A DNA stretch of 64,000 bases, taken from Opitutus sp. (GTDB lineage: Bacteria > Verrucomicrobiota > Verrucomicrobiia > Opitutales > Opitutaceae). Below are positions 1 through 7,526 of the stretch, piece after piece. The position numbers and the translations under genes were made by a program. The first letter of the stretch is position 1. Each line of letters begins with the position of its first letter. The DNA lies in contig SIBG01000005.1 of the NCBI GenBank assembly GCA_009695305.1, positions 1 through 64,000 on the forward strand, in the 5' to 3' direction. The notes under the pieces are model-generated. The model was not told where the DNA came from. It worked only from the letters and a program-made list of their open reading frames with translations, and made no database searches.

Positions 1-31
1 GCGAATCTGGGGCGTCTGGCAGAGCGCGCCA

Positions 32-60
32 TTGACATGCCGCCGCTTCCGCCGTCCTCT
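32..60 (+). promoter_or_regulatory. possible promoter of tRNA-Pro
   Basis: A perfect TTGACA hexamer at 32-37 lies upstream of the tRNA. About 17 bases downstream is only a poor -10 candidate (TCCTCT, 55-60), so the promoter assignment is tentative. Confidence 0.2.
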
Positions 61-69
61 CCACCTTCT

Positions 70-146
70 CGGGGTGTAGCTTAGTCTGGTAGAGCGCCTG
101 GTTTGGGACCAGGAGGTCGTAGGTTCGAATCCTATCGCCCCGACCA
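70..146 (+). tRNA. tRNA-Pro, anticodon UGG
   Basis: A 77-base cloverleaf folds by eye. The acceptor stem CGGGGTG (70-76) pairs with CGCCCCG just before the discriminator A and an encoded CCA at 144-146. The anticodon stem CCTGG/CCAGG encloses the loop TTTGGGA, giving anticodon TGG (proline). The T-arm carries GGTTCGAATCC. It reads proline CCN codons. Encoded CCA and a complete fold make this a confident call. A decayed recombinase follows downstream, so this tRNA may have been an integration target. Confidence 0.96.
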
Positions 147-159
147 TTTCAAAATAAGC

Positions 160-330
160 TCCGAACTAAGTTCGGATCGTTTAACGACCGGGATGATATC
201 CCGGGGGTTAAACGTGTTACGGAATCCGCGCGTTAAACGCTTCGGGAGTTTAGTTCGGATTTCCCCATTAGAAATCCACGCCGTTGGCAGATTTTTCGGC
301 GTTTCTCCCGGGAAGTGTTTAACGCTCCGG
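160..330. repeat. spacer with short palindromes and repeated TTAAACG motifs
   Basis: I see no gene between the tRNA and the recombinase remnant (147-428). The spacer holds a palindrome CCGAACT-A-AGTTCGG (161-175), a second one CCGGGAT-GAT-ATCCCGG (188-204), and four copies of GTTAAACG: inverted at 179-186, direct at 207-214 and 232-239, inverted at 317-324. The piece TAGTTCGGAT recurs near 247-256. This clustering resembles a recombinase binding or attachment region or a decayed mobile-element end, but no tRNA-end duplication was found to prove it. Confidence 0.45.
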
Positions 331-428
331 GATTGAAAGCCGCGGCAAATTCTCCCGTCTCTGCGCCGGAAACCACATCTCAGGCAGAGGCCAATGGGAT
401 CCCCCATCAACCCTCAACGGAGGTTTCG

Positions 429-945
429 ATGCAGCCGATCCAACAGTCACCCAAGCACGCCGCGCCCAGTGTTGTCCCCGTCGCGTTCTACACGCGCGTT
501 TCCACCCTGCACCAAGTCGGCGGACGATTTGACTCCGGCGAGAGTCAGGCGGCCATCTGCCGCGACACCATCAGGAAGCGCGCCCACGAGGGCTGGACCG
601 AATTTTCCTGCCACACCGACGCGGCCTACTCCGGCGGTTCGATGAACCGGCCCGGCCTGCAGGCCCTCATGCGCCAAATCGAGGCCGGCGAGGTGAAGGT
701 GTGGTCTTGATTTTCAAATTCGAGCGGATGCTGCGCAACACGGACGAATGGGCGCCGTTTCGCTCATTCCTCGCGCGACACGGGTGCCGCCTCGTCAGCA
801 CTACCGAGGACCTTTCGGAGGAGACCCCGTCAGGACGGCTGAAAAACAACATGCTCGTGAGCGTCGCGGAATACGAGCGGCTCAACACCGCGGAAAAAGT
901 CCGGGCGAAACTCGCGGAGTTGGCCAAGCGCGGAATCTGGTGCGG
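429..945 (+). pseudogene. serine recombinase (resolvase/invertase family), frameshifted and truncated
   Basis: The start at 429 is preceded by a good GGAGG at 420-424. The first part encodes a resolvase N-terminal domain: FYTRVST at about residues 20-26, the catalytic Ser in TRVST, then YSGGSMNRPGLQAL. At about 700 the frame shifts (the first frame stops at 708-710) and homology resumes in another frame as FKFERMLRNTDEW and later MLVSVAEYERL. Homology ends at GIWCG where the 25-bp inverted repeat starts. Large serine recombinases usually run to about 500 residues with a recombinase domain and zinc ribbon. Only about 170 codons remain, so this is a dead gene. Its position beside tRNA-Pro suggests an old integration. 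Confidence 0.85.
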
Positions 946-1022
946 TGATCCCCCGAAATCCGGGCTCCTTTTAGGGCCGCAGACTACCTTACAAGTGGCC
1001 CGGATTTCGGGGGATCACCGCA
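941..1022. repeat. perfect 25-bp inverted repeat, 32-base loop
   Basis: The left arm 941-965 (TGCGGTGATCCCCCG...) is the exact reverse complement of the right arm 998-1022 (...CGGGGGATCACCGCA). The left arm overlaps the last recognisable recombinase codons. There is no T-run after it, so it is not an ordinary terminator. It may be a small transposable element remnant or a palindrome made by template switching during repair. Confidence 0.85.
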
Positions 1023-1119
1023 AGTGAAAAAAACACCGAAAACTCTTTACCAAATGCAACATATTGCACACAGTATCTCCGCAATTCGTGCTATCATTTC
1101 CGTTCCTGCAAATTACCCA

Positions 1120-1176
1120 ATGATTGAGGGCGTCCGCACCACCCGTTGGAAATACACCCGCTACACCGACGCGCCA
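1120..1176 (+). pseudogene. fragment of a sulfatase C-terminal region
   Basis: In the frame of 1120 the sequence reads MIEGVRTTRWKYTRYTD, which matches the segment near the C-terminus of arylsulfatases where VRT-x-R-[WY]-KY-x-RY is typical. Homology stops at the join with the downstream TPR gene, which continues in a different frame. The fragment is only about 19 codons, so the call rests on the motif alone. It marks a recombination junction between two unrelated genes. Confidence 0.55.
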
Positions 1177-2621
1177 ACCCGGGAAATCCCGCCGCCACCG
1201 CGACCACCCCCGACCAAAAATCCGTCGCCGTCCTCCCTTTCGCCAACCAGAGCGACGACAAGACCAATGAATATTTCTCCGATGGCATCGCCGAGGCGTT
1301 GCTCACCGTGCTCCAGAAAATCCCCGGACTGCGTGTCGCCGCGCGCACCTCGGCGTGGTCGTTCAAAGGAAAAAATCCCACCGCGCAGGAAGTCGGCGAA
1401 AAACTCGCCATGGCGCACGTCGTCGAAGGCAGCGTGCAGAAGATCGGCAACCGCGTGCTGATCCGCGCGCGCCTGAGCCGCGCGGCGACCAACGAGGAAG
1501 TGTGGTCGAAGAGTTACGGCCCGCTGGAGCTGACAGACGTGTTCGCGACGCAGAGCGAAATCGCGCAGAAGATCGTGGGCGAATTGCGGGGGCGGCTGAC
1601 CGGCGAGGCGGCGCAGGCGGAAATCCGCGCGCAGATTCAGGCGGCCACCAAGGGCGGCACGAAGAATCCGGCCGCGCACCAGGTCTACTTGCAGGGCAAG
1701 TTCCTCGCGGCCCAGTTTTCGCAGGAGAATTTTGCGAAGGCGGTCGGCCTATTCCGCGAAGCCGTGAAGGCCGACCCATCGTTCGCCCTCGGGTGGACGG
1801 CGCTGTCGCGGGCGCAGTCGGTGCGCTGGATGTGGGGCACGCTGGCGCACGAGGCGAACACGATTCTCCCCGAGGCGCGACAGGCGGCGAACCGCGCGCT
1901 TGCGTTGGAGCCCGAACTGGCGGAGGCGCACGCGGCCTCGTTCGAGGCGCAGATCGCGTTCGAGTATGACTGGCGCGGGGCGGAAGCGTCAGCGCGCAAG
2001 GCCCTCGCGCTCGCGCCGGCCGATCCTGTCAATTTGTGCAACGCCGCCAAGATCGCACTGTTCACGGGCAAGCCCGAGCGCAGCGGCGAGCTGGCCCGGC
2101 AGGCGCTCGCGCTCGATCCGACAAACGCCGAGGCCTGGCTCGCGCTCGGGAACTCGTTTGAAAACACCGGGCGCTTTGCCGACGCGGCGGACGTTTATCG
2201 CCGCGCGCTGGCGGCAAATCCCGCGGCCACCGTGCTGCCTGGCCTGGCCAGCTACCAAGCGACGCGGCTCGGACGGTTTGAGGAGGCCCAGCAGCTGGCC
2301 GAACGCGAAACGGAATCCTTTGCGCGCCGCACCGCACTCGCGCTGCTCCGCTGGGCGCAGATGAAACAACCCGAGGCCGACGCGGCGTTGCGCGATCTGA
2401 TCGAGCATCATGCGGGCGATGGCGCCTACAACATCGCGGAGGTTTACGGATTCCGCGGCGACACCGATCAAGCGTTTGCCTGGCTGGAGCGCGCCTACCG
2501 CCAGCGCGACGGCGGGATCGGTTGGACCAAGACGGATCAGTTTTTCAAGGGCTGCTACTCCGATCCGCGCTGGCCGGCGCTGCTGAAAAAATTCGGGCTG
2601 CACGATGAGCAGTTGAAATGA
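1146..2621 (+). CDS. TPR protein with FlgO/TolB-like domain, N-terminally truncated
   Basis: The 491-residue product starts with a linker, then KSVAVLPFANQSDD at about 25-38 and a domain up to about 140 that is typical of proteins joining a winged-helix or kinase N-terminus to TPR repeats. From about 175 to 480 it is helical with TPR-type repeats (for example ALALDPTNAEAWLALGN). Family members usually carry an N-terminal DNA-binding or protein kinase domain plus a membrane helix; here these are absent. The only start codon lies inside the sulfatase fragment in another frame. The reading frame from the linker to the stop is otherwise open, so the remaining part may still be expressed, but it is probably a remnant. 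TPR proteins mediate protein-protein contacts; no specific partner can be named. Confidence 0.75.
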   Translation: MEIHPLHRRANPGNPAATATTPDQKSVAVLPFANQSDDKTNEYFSDGIAEALLTVLQKIPGLRVAARTSAWSFKGKNPTAQEVGEKLAMAHVVEGSVQKIGNRVLIRARLSRAATNEEVWSKSYGPLELTDVFATQSEIAQKIVGELRGRLTGEAAQAEIRAQIQAATKGGTKNPAAHQVYLQGKFLAAQFSQENFAKAVGLFREAVKADPSFALGWTALSRAQSVRWMWGTLAHEANTILPEARQAANRALALEPELAEAHAASFEAQIAFEYDWRGAEASARKALALAPADPVNLCNAAKIALFTGKPERSGELARQALALDPTNAEAWLALGNSFENTGRFADAADVYRRALAANPAATVLPGLASYQATRLGRFEEAQQLAERETESFARRTALALLRWAQMKQPEADAALRDLIEHHAGDGAYNIAEVYGFRGDTDQAFAWLERAYRQRDGGIGWTKTDQFFKGCYSDPRWPALLKKFGLHDEQLK

Positions 2622-2649
2622 CCGGGCGCTCAAGACCTCGCCGCCGGCA

Positions 2650-2741
2650 ATCGTTCTCGTTCCTCGTAATCTTTCTCTTTCTCGATCCGGACCGACCGAT
2701 CAAGACGGGAGAACGAGAACGATAAAGAGAACGAGAACGAT
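2650..2741. repeat. pyrimidine/purine hairpin between convergent genes
   Basis: ATCGTTCTCGTTCC at 2650 is complementary to the GAGAACGAGAACGAT copies at 2709-2722 and 2727-2741, followed by TTTTT. It lies between the stops of the TPR gene and the AEC transporter, so it could act as a two-way terminator. A similar but not identical CT/GA hairpin occurs at 22357-22432. Confidence 0.6.
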
Positions 2742-2748
2742 TTTTCGG

Positions 2749-3696
2749 TCACACCCCCACCCACGCCAGCCCCGCACGGAGCCAGAGCGGGATCGTGAGA
2801 ATTCCCAGCGCCGTCGTCCCAAGCACGATCTGCACGGCGGTGCGCGGATGGCCGCCGTAGAGCCGCGCGATGATCACCGACACCATCGCCACCGGCATCG
2901 CCGCCTGCACGATGATCACCCGTTTGAGCTCGATCGAACACGGCAGGTATTTCGCGAGCACGAGCAGCGCGACCGGCAACACACCGAGGCGCAGCGCCAT
3001 TGCGGCCACACTGACCTTCAGGTCGAAGAGTTCGCTGGGTTTGTCGACATAGCTCGCGAGGCTCACGCCCGTCATGATCAAACCCAGCGGGATGCCGCAG
3101 ACGCCGAGGGCGTGGATCGTGTCGGTCAAAACTTTCGGCAACTGCGGCGTGAGGCCGGAGAGGTTGCAGGCGACGGCGAGCCCCAGCGTGATCACGATGG
3201 GGCTCACGAGCCGCCGCCAGCCTTCGCGCAGCGATTCGCCGCTGAGCACCAGCAGCCCGACGGTCCAGATCGCGGCCTCGACTCCCACATTGTGCACCAT
3301 GAGCACGGCGCGGCTTTCCGGTCCCCAGATGCCCTCCATGATCGGCAGCGGCAGGTAGCCGTAGTTGGTGATGCCGACGGCAAGCGCAAAGGTGCGCAGC
3401 CCCGTGCCCACGTGCAGCCCGATTATTTTGGCGACAAGCAATCCGGCTCGGATGCCGAAAAACGTGATGCCAAACCCGACGAGCGGTGGGAGCAGCAGGT
3501 TGCCCGATGTGCGCAACGCGACATTACCCGCCACCGATTCGAAAATGAGGCACGGGTAGCAGACATTGACCGCGAGCCGGATGAGACTCGTCTCCGCCTC
3601 GCCCTCGATCCAATGCACGCGCCGCACCGCCACGCCGACCGCGATCACGGCGAACACCGGCAGCACCAGCAGCAGCAGTTGCCAATAGGACATCAT
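2749..3696 (-). CDS. AEC (auxin efflux carrier) family transporter
   Basis: The 315-residue protein is almost entirely hydrophobic, with about ten predicted membrane helices and the two-halves layout of the AEC/BART superfamily. The N-terminus (YWQLLLLVLPVFAVIAVGV) and later segments such as CYPCLIFESV and VGITNYGYLPLPIME fit PF03547. Family members are thought to export or take up organic acids or related anions; the substrate here is unknown. Length is normal (about 310). The protein starts with two Met codons. A dispersed palindromic repeat ends only 3 bases upstream of the start codon, so the ribosome-binding region has been replaced by repeat sequence and no Shine-Dalgarno motif is evident. 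Confidence 0.88.
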   Translation of the reverse strand: MMSYWQLLLLVLPVFAVIAVGVAVRRVHWIEGEAETSLIRLAVNVCYPCLIFESVAGNVALRTSGNLLLPPLVGFGITFFGIRAGLLVAKIIGLHVGTGLRTFALAVGITNYGYLPLPIMEGIWGPESRAVLMVHNVGVEAAIWTVGLLVLSGESLREGWRRLVSPIVITLGLAVACNLSGLTPQLPKVLTDTIHALGVCGIPLGLIMTGVSLASYVDKPSELFDLKVSVAAMALRLGVLPVALLVLAKYLPCSIELKRVIIVQAAMPVAMVSVIIARLYGGHPRTAVQIVLGTTALGILTIPLWLRAGLAWVGV

Positions 3697-3698
3697 GA

Positions 3699-3778
3699 AT
3701 TGTCATCGCGAGCCCGGCTGGGCCGGGCGTGGCGATCCAGCTGGATTGCTTTGTCGCTCTCCTGCTCGCAATGACAAT
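3699..3778. repeat. dispersed palindromic repeat, 'GCGATCCAgcTGGATTGC' family, copy A
   Basis: The element runs from ATTGTCATCGCGAG through GGCGATCCAGCTGGATTGC to CTCGCAATGACAAT. Its ends are inverted copies of each other (ATTGTCATcGCGAG against CTCGCAATGACAAT). Further copies occur at 21382-21468 and 39433-39511. Confidence 0.85.
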
Positions 3779-4090
3779 CAACCGCCAGTCCGGGCGGCGC
3801 CAGGAGCCGGCGCTGGATCAATCACTGTGACGCGCCATGCTTCGCCAACGAGCCGTTCGGCCAGCCGCACACCGAGATGGCTGCTACCGAAAATTGTCAC
3901 ATCTGAAGGAACGCAGGAGGGAAAGGACACGACTCCGCCACCGCAGCGCAGAAGCCCGCGACAAGCGATCCGAAAACCACCGCGGAACGATCGCACCGAC
4001 CACGATCAGCAAAAACCCAGACAGCACGAGCAGCGGCCATGGCCCGCAGGACATCATGGCAGAAAACCGCATCGCCCGGTGCGAGCAATT
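3778..4090 (-). pseudogene. possible remnant of a membrane protein with a Rossmann/TrkA-N segment
   Basis: On the minus strand one frame encodes a hydrophobic stretch (LLVLSGFLLIVVGAIVPRW) up to about 3890. A second frame then reads VTIFGSSHLGVRLAERLV followed by EAWRVTVIDP, which looks like the first beta-alpha-beta unit of a nucleotide-binding domain as in TrkA-N or Kef regulatory regions. The two parts are in different frames and the second stops where repeat copy A begins. My reading is a frameshifted, repeat-interrupted ion-channel-type gene. Both pieces are short, so this could also be chance coding on GC-rich DNA. Confidence 0.35.
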
Positions 4091-4147
4091 CCTCGGTCCT
4101 CCGCCCCCGTTCTCGGTCTCCTGCTCTCTGTTTTCGGTCCCCCGCCC

Positions 4148-5398
4148 TCAGTCACGCTCCCCCATCGCCTGCCCCGCGAGCCAGCCGGTCGTCCACGCGG
4201 ACTGAAAATTAAAACCACCGGTGAGGCCGTCGATGTCGAGCACCTCACCCGCGAAATGCAGGCCGGGACACACGCGACTCTCCATCGTCTTGAAATCCAC
4301 CTCGGCCAGCTGCACCCCGCCACACGTCACGAACTCCTCCTTGAAGAGACTTTTCCCGACGACCGTTAGCTCCGCCGCCGTCAGTTGCGCCGCGAGCGTG
4401 CTCAGCGCGAGATTACCCACCTGCGCCCACGGGGTCGCCGGCGCGATCCCCGCCGCGGTGACGAGCCGTTCCCACAACCGCTGCGGCATCGCGAGCGGAC
4501 TCCACGTGACGATCTGCTTCTTCGGATTTTTCTCCCGCACCGCGGCCAGCTCGCGCCCGAGCGACTCGCGCGTGTGCGGCAGCGCCCAGTTCACCGTGAG
4601 CGGAAATTCGTAATTCGCCGCCGCCAGCTCGCGCGCACCCCACGCGGAGAGCTTCAAGACGGCCGGCCCGCTCAGGCCCCAGTGCGTGATGAGCAGCGGG
4701 CCATCGGTGCGCAGCTTCGTGCCGGGCACGCTAACGACGGCGTTTTCCACCGACACACCGGAAAGCCCGATGAGCCGTGGGTCATCGATGTGAAACGTGA
4801 AGAGCGACGGCACCGGCGGCATGATGCGGTGCCCGAGCGCCTCGGCGATGGTGAGTCCCGCCGAGGATTTGTTGCCGCCCGTGGCGAGCAACAGTCGTTC
4901 GCAGCGCACCCCGGAGTTGTCGGTCAGGGTCAGCCAGAAATCCGGCGGCGCGCCCTCGCGTGCGACGCGCTCCACCTTCCGCACGCCCATGCTCGTCACC
5001 AGCTGCACGCCGGCTTTTTCCGCCGCGGCCAGCAGGCAGTCGACGATCGTCGCGGAGTCGTCGCTCACCGGAAACATCCGGCCGTCCTCCTCGGTCTTTG
5101 TCTCGACGCCACGTTCGGCCAGCCACGCGATGGTGTCGCGCGGCTGCCAGCGGGAAAACGCCCCGAGCAGCTCGCGCCCGCCGCGCGGATATTTTTTCAC
5201 GAGCTCGCGCGGCTCAAAGCACGCGTGGGTGACGTTGCAACGCCCACCACCCGACACGCGGACCTTCGCCAGCGGCAGCGCGGTAGCCTCGTAGAGCGTC
5301 ACCGTGCCGGCCGGGCCGAGTTTTTCCGCGCAGGCGATGGCCGCGAAAAATCCGGCGGCCCCGCCCCCGATCACCACCACGCGTTGCTGTTCAGCCAT
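4148..5398 (-). CDS. NAD(P)/FAD-dependent oxidoreductase, HI0933/BaiN family
   Basis: The 416-residue flavoprotein starts VVVIGGGAAGFFAA at residues 7-20, the dinucleotide-binding fold for FAD. The family signature SGGGRCNVTH follows at about 49-58, and the C-terminal GEVLDIDGLTGGFNFQ block is diagnostic of the HI0933 (YhiN/BaiN) family. Length is normal (about 400). These cytoplasmic flavoproteins are widespread; a few are linked to bile-acid or steroid reduction, but most have no known substrate and I assign none here. The gene is monocistronic, reading away from the LTXXQ gene terminator at 5438-5471. Confidence 0.92.
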   Translation of the reverse strand: MAEQQRVVVIGGGAAGFFAAIACAEKLGPAGTVTLYEATALPLAKVRVSGGGRCNVTHACFEPRELVKKYPRGGRELLGAFSRWQPRDTIAWLAERGVETKTEEDGRMFPVSDDSATIVDCLLAAAEKAGVQLVTSMGVRKVERVAREGAPPDFWLTLTDNSGVRCERLLLATGGNKSSAGLTIAEALGHRIMPPVPSLFTFHIDDPRLIGLSGVSVENAVVSVPGTKLRTDGPLLITHWGLSGPAVLKLSAWGARELAAANYEFPLTVNWALPHTRESLGRELAAVREKNPKKQIVTWSPLAMPQRLWERLVTAAGIAPATPWAQVGNLALSTLAAQLTAAELTVVGKSLFKEEFVTCGGVQLAEVDFKTMESRVCPGLHFAGEVLDIDGLTGGFNFQSAWTTGWLAGQAMGERD

Positions 5399-5437
5399 GG
5401 CCGCACGCTGCGCCGTGCCGCCGTCCGCGCCGAGCCG

Positions 5438-5471
5438 AAAAAAACCGCCGTCGGCGCAGAGCCGGCGGCGG
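5438..5471 (-). terminator. rho-independent terminator of the 126-residue LTXXQ gene
   Basis: Read on the minus strand, CCGCCGCCGGC-TCTGC-GCCGACGGCGG forms an 11-bp stem with one mismatch, followed directly by a run of seven T. It lies 35 bases after the stop of the gene at 5506-5886. Confidence 0.88.
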
Positions 5472-5505
5472 TCGAATTGATTGAGCGAAAAACGGACGGA
5501 GGAGA

Positions 5506-5886
5506 TCAGTTATTTTTCTTCTTGCCGCCGCCGCCACGACCTGGAGCGGGCATATCGTCGAACTTCTTCTGTTGGTCAGCGGTCAGGACGGCACGGACTT
5601 CTTTGTTGGCCGCCGCGCGGAGTTCCGCACCCTTGGTCTGGCGATCTTCCTGGGCGAGGCCCTGCATCTGCTCGGACACCTTCGTGTAGATGGCCGTGAT
5701 TTTGGTCTTCTGCTCGGCGCTGAGCGAGCCGACCGCCTCTTCGAGGCGGGTAACCTGCTGTTCGGGCGTCATGCGCTGGCCTTTGCCTTCACCTTTCTTA
5801 CCTTCGGCCTGCGCCGAGCTGATGGCGGGGAGAGCAGCGACGCCGAGGGCGACGGCCGCGATTAGAGTCTTCAGGGTTAATTTCAT
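5506..5886 (-). CDS. small exported LTXXQ (Spy/CpxP-like) protein
   Basis: The 126-residue protein has a signal peptide (MKLTLKTLIAAVALGVAALP, cleavage near SSAQA at residue 26). Two copies of the L-[ST]-x-[ED]-Q motif follow: LSAEQKTKI at about 54-62 and LTADQQKKF at about 101-109, with helical sequence between them. The C-terminal tail is Gly/Lys-rich. The pattern fits periplasmic Spy/CpxP-type helical chaperone-like proteins, although sequence similarity is limited to the motifs. It is a paralogue of the next gene upstream and has its own strong terminator. Role in envelope stress is an inference from family. Confidence 0.75.
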   Translation of the reverse strand: MKLTLKTLIAAVALGVAALPAISSAQAEGKKGEGKGQRMTPEQQVTRLEEAVGSLSAEQKTKITAIYTKVSEQMQGLAQEDRQTKGAELRAAANKEVRAVLTADQQKKFDDMPAPGRGGGGKKKNN

Positions 5887-6006
5887 GGATCGGTTGTTTA
5901 CGTTGACTATCGTTTCAGGGGAGAAAGCGGCGGGATGCCGGGAAACAGCGAGACGCCGCCGGCCGGGATTGGTTGCACCGATTTATCACCAGTTTGGGCC
6001 GCGGGC

Positions 6007-6042
6007 ATAAAAGGCCGCCGCGGACTGCAATCCGCGGCGGCC
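6007..6042 (-). terminator. terminator hairpin after the 150-residue LTXXQ gene
   Basis: GGCCGCCGCGGA (6013-6024) pairs perfectly with TCCGCGGCGGCC (6031-6042) over 12 bp with a 6-base loop. On the minus strand it is followed by TTTT. It lies 22 bases after the stop of the gene at 6064-6516. Confidence 0.8.
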
Positions 6043-6063
6043 ACCCCAACCCAATTGTCTGAC

Positions 6064-6516
6064 TCAGGTGGTTTTCTTGCCCTTCCCCTTGCCCTTGCCC
6101 CGCTTGGCCGTGGAGTCCGAAGGCATCGCGTCAAATTTTTTCTGTTGGTCGTCAGTCAGGAGCGCGCGGACGTCAGTCCGTGCGGCTTGCAGGGTTCCCG
6201 GCAGCTTGGTCCGGGCATCTTTCTTACTGAGCGTCTGGGCCTCAGTGTCGGCTTTCGTGAAGATTTCCCGGACTTTGGTCTTTTGCTCGTCCGTCAGGGT
6301 GACCGTCTTATCCAGATCGGCGATCCGTTGTTCGGGACTCACCTGAGCGGCGCCGCGGGCGCCACCCTTGCCCTTACCCTTGGCGGGCGTGGCCGCCGGC
6401 GTCTCGGTCGGAGTGGAGGTGCCGGTCACGGGTTTTTCCTGGGCGGAGAGCGTCGGGCTCGAGGCGACGAGGCCGAGCGCGAGAAGGGAGAGGAGGAACT
6501 TGACGGTCATTTTCAT
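6064..6516 (-). CDS. exported LTXXQ (Spy/CpxP-like) protein, paralogue
   Basis: The 150-residue product has a signal peptide (MKMTVKFLLSLLALGLVASS, cleavage near LSAQE). A Thr/Pro/Ala-rich linker precedes a helical core containing LTDEQKTKVREIF and LLTDDQQKKFDAM, then a very basic Gly/Lys tail. The core aligns with the neighbour at 5506-5886, including spacing of the two LTxxQ motifs, so the pair arose by duplication. The two genes point the same way but are separated by a terminator, so they are probably transcribed separately. The basic tail may bind nucleic acid or anionic polymer; that is speculation. Confidence 0.75.
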   Translation of the reverse strand: MKMTVKFLLSLLALGLVASSPTLSAQEKPVTGTSTPTETPAATPAKGKGKGGARGAAQVSPEQRIADLDKTVTLTDEQKTKVREIFTKADTEAQTLSKKDARTKLPGTLQAARTDVRALLTDDQQKKFDAMPSDSTAKRGKGKGKGKKTT

Positions 6517-6664
6517 AGCGGGGACGGGCGGGATTCCGGTTTGGGTTTTTGAACTGAACGATGGACGGAGCTGGTCGGGCGGAATGACGCACCGTCGGGG
6601 CCATGGTTACGCAATTTTTGTGCAAGCTTGCGGCCGGCCAGCGGGGTGGCCAGCGTCGCCGCCC

Positions 6665-7396
6665 ATGATCGAGGTCCACGCCCTCACGAAACGCTATGGT
6701 GATTTCACCGCCGTGCGCGAGTTGTCCTTCACCGTGCAACCCGGCGAAGTGCTCGGGCTCGTCGGCCCCAACGGCGCGGGCAAGACCACCAGCCTCCGCT
6801 GCATCGCCGGCATCATTCCCGCCAGCAGCGGCACCGCGCGCATCGCCGGGCACGAGGTCGCCACCGAGCCCGTGGCGGCCAAGCGGGCACTGGCGTTTTT
6901 TCCCGACGAGCCGCGGCTCTTCGACTATCTCACGGTGCGGCAGCATCTGAACTTTGTGGCGCGCATCTATGGCGTCGCCGACCACGAGGCGATCGCGCAA
7001 CCCCTGCTCGACGAACTCGAGATTGCGGACAAGGCGGACCAGCTGCCGGGCGAACTCTCGCGCGGCATGAAGCAGAAACTCGCCATCGCCTGCGGTCTGC
7101 TGCACGGGCCACGGGTGATGTTCTTCGACGAGCCGCTGACCGGTCTCGATCCGCTCGGCATCCGCCGGATGAAGGATTCGATCTTGAAACGGGCGCGCGA
7201 CGGCGCGGCCATCGTGCTCAGCTCGCACCTGCTGCATCTGCTCGAGGAAGTCTGCTCGCACGTGCTGATCCTGAAGCAGGGCGAGAAGATTGCCCACGGC
7301 ACGCTCGCCGAGGTGACCGCGCAATTCGCGCAAGGCGAGACCGGCGTGAGCCTCGAGGAGATTTTTATCCGCGCCACCGGCGGAACGGAGCATTGA
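6665..7396 (+). CDS. ABC transporter ATP-binding protein
   Basis: The 243-residue ATPase shows Walker A GPNGAGKTT (34-42), the signature LSRGMKQK (131-138), Walker B VMFFDEP (151-157), and an H-loop within SSHLLH at about 190. It belongs to the ABC-2 drug/lipid exporter class (CcmA-like). The ATG at 6665 gives the standard N-terminus MIEVHALTKRYG; the longer open frame upstream overlaps the divergent LTXXQ promoter region and is unlikely to be used. The permease at 7527-9299 follows, separated by a palindromic repeat, and the two are expected to form one exporter. Confidence 0.93.
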   Translation: MIEVHALTKRYGDFTAVRELSFTVQPGEVLGLVGPNGAGKTTSLRCIAGIIPASSGTARIAGHEVATEPVAAKRALAFFPDEPRLFDYLTVRQHLNFVARIYGVADHEAIAQPLLDELEIADKADQLPGELSRGMKQKLAIACGLLHGPRVMFFDEPLTGLDPLGIRRMKDSILKRARDGAAIVLSSHLLHLLEEVCSHVLILKQGEKIAHGTLAEVTAQFAQGETGVSLEEIFIRATGGTEH

Positions 7397-7402
7397 GCTG
7401 AA

Positions 7403-7520
7403 AAGACCATGGACCAAGGGACCACCAGACCAAGGGACCGAACACCGCGGGGGCGCGGTGACGACGTTGAGTGGTCCGGCAGTCCCGTGACCCTTTGGTC
7501 TTTTGGTCCCTTGGTCCCTT
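7403..7520. repeat. imperfect inverted repeat rich in GGACCAAGGGACC
   Basis: Left arm 7403-7439 (AAGACCATGGACCAAGGGACC...) is the inverted counterpart of right arm 7487-7520 (...GGTCCCTTGGTCCCTT). It fills the space between the ABC ATPase and permease genes and could form a large hairpin in their shared mRNA. Confidence 0.75.
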
Positions 7521-7526
7521 AATTCC

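Noticed and set aside
4385-5689. 434-codon open frame opposite the BaiN-type flavoprotein gene
   Set aside because: It spans the flavoprotein and the terminator of the next gene and is Arg-rich without motifs.
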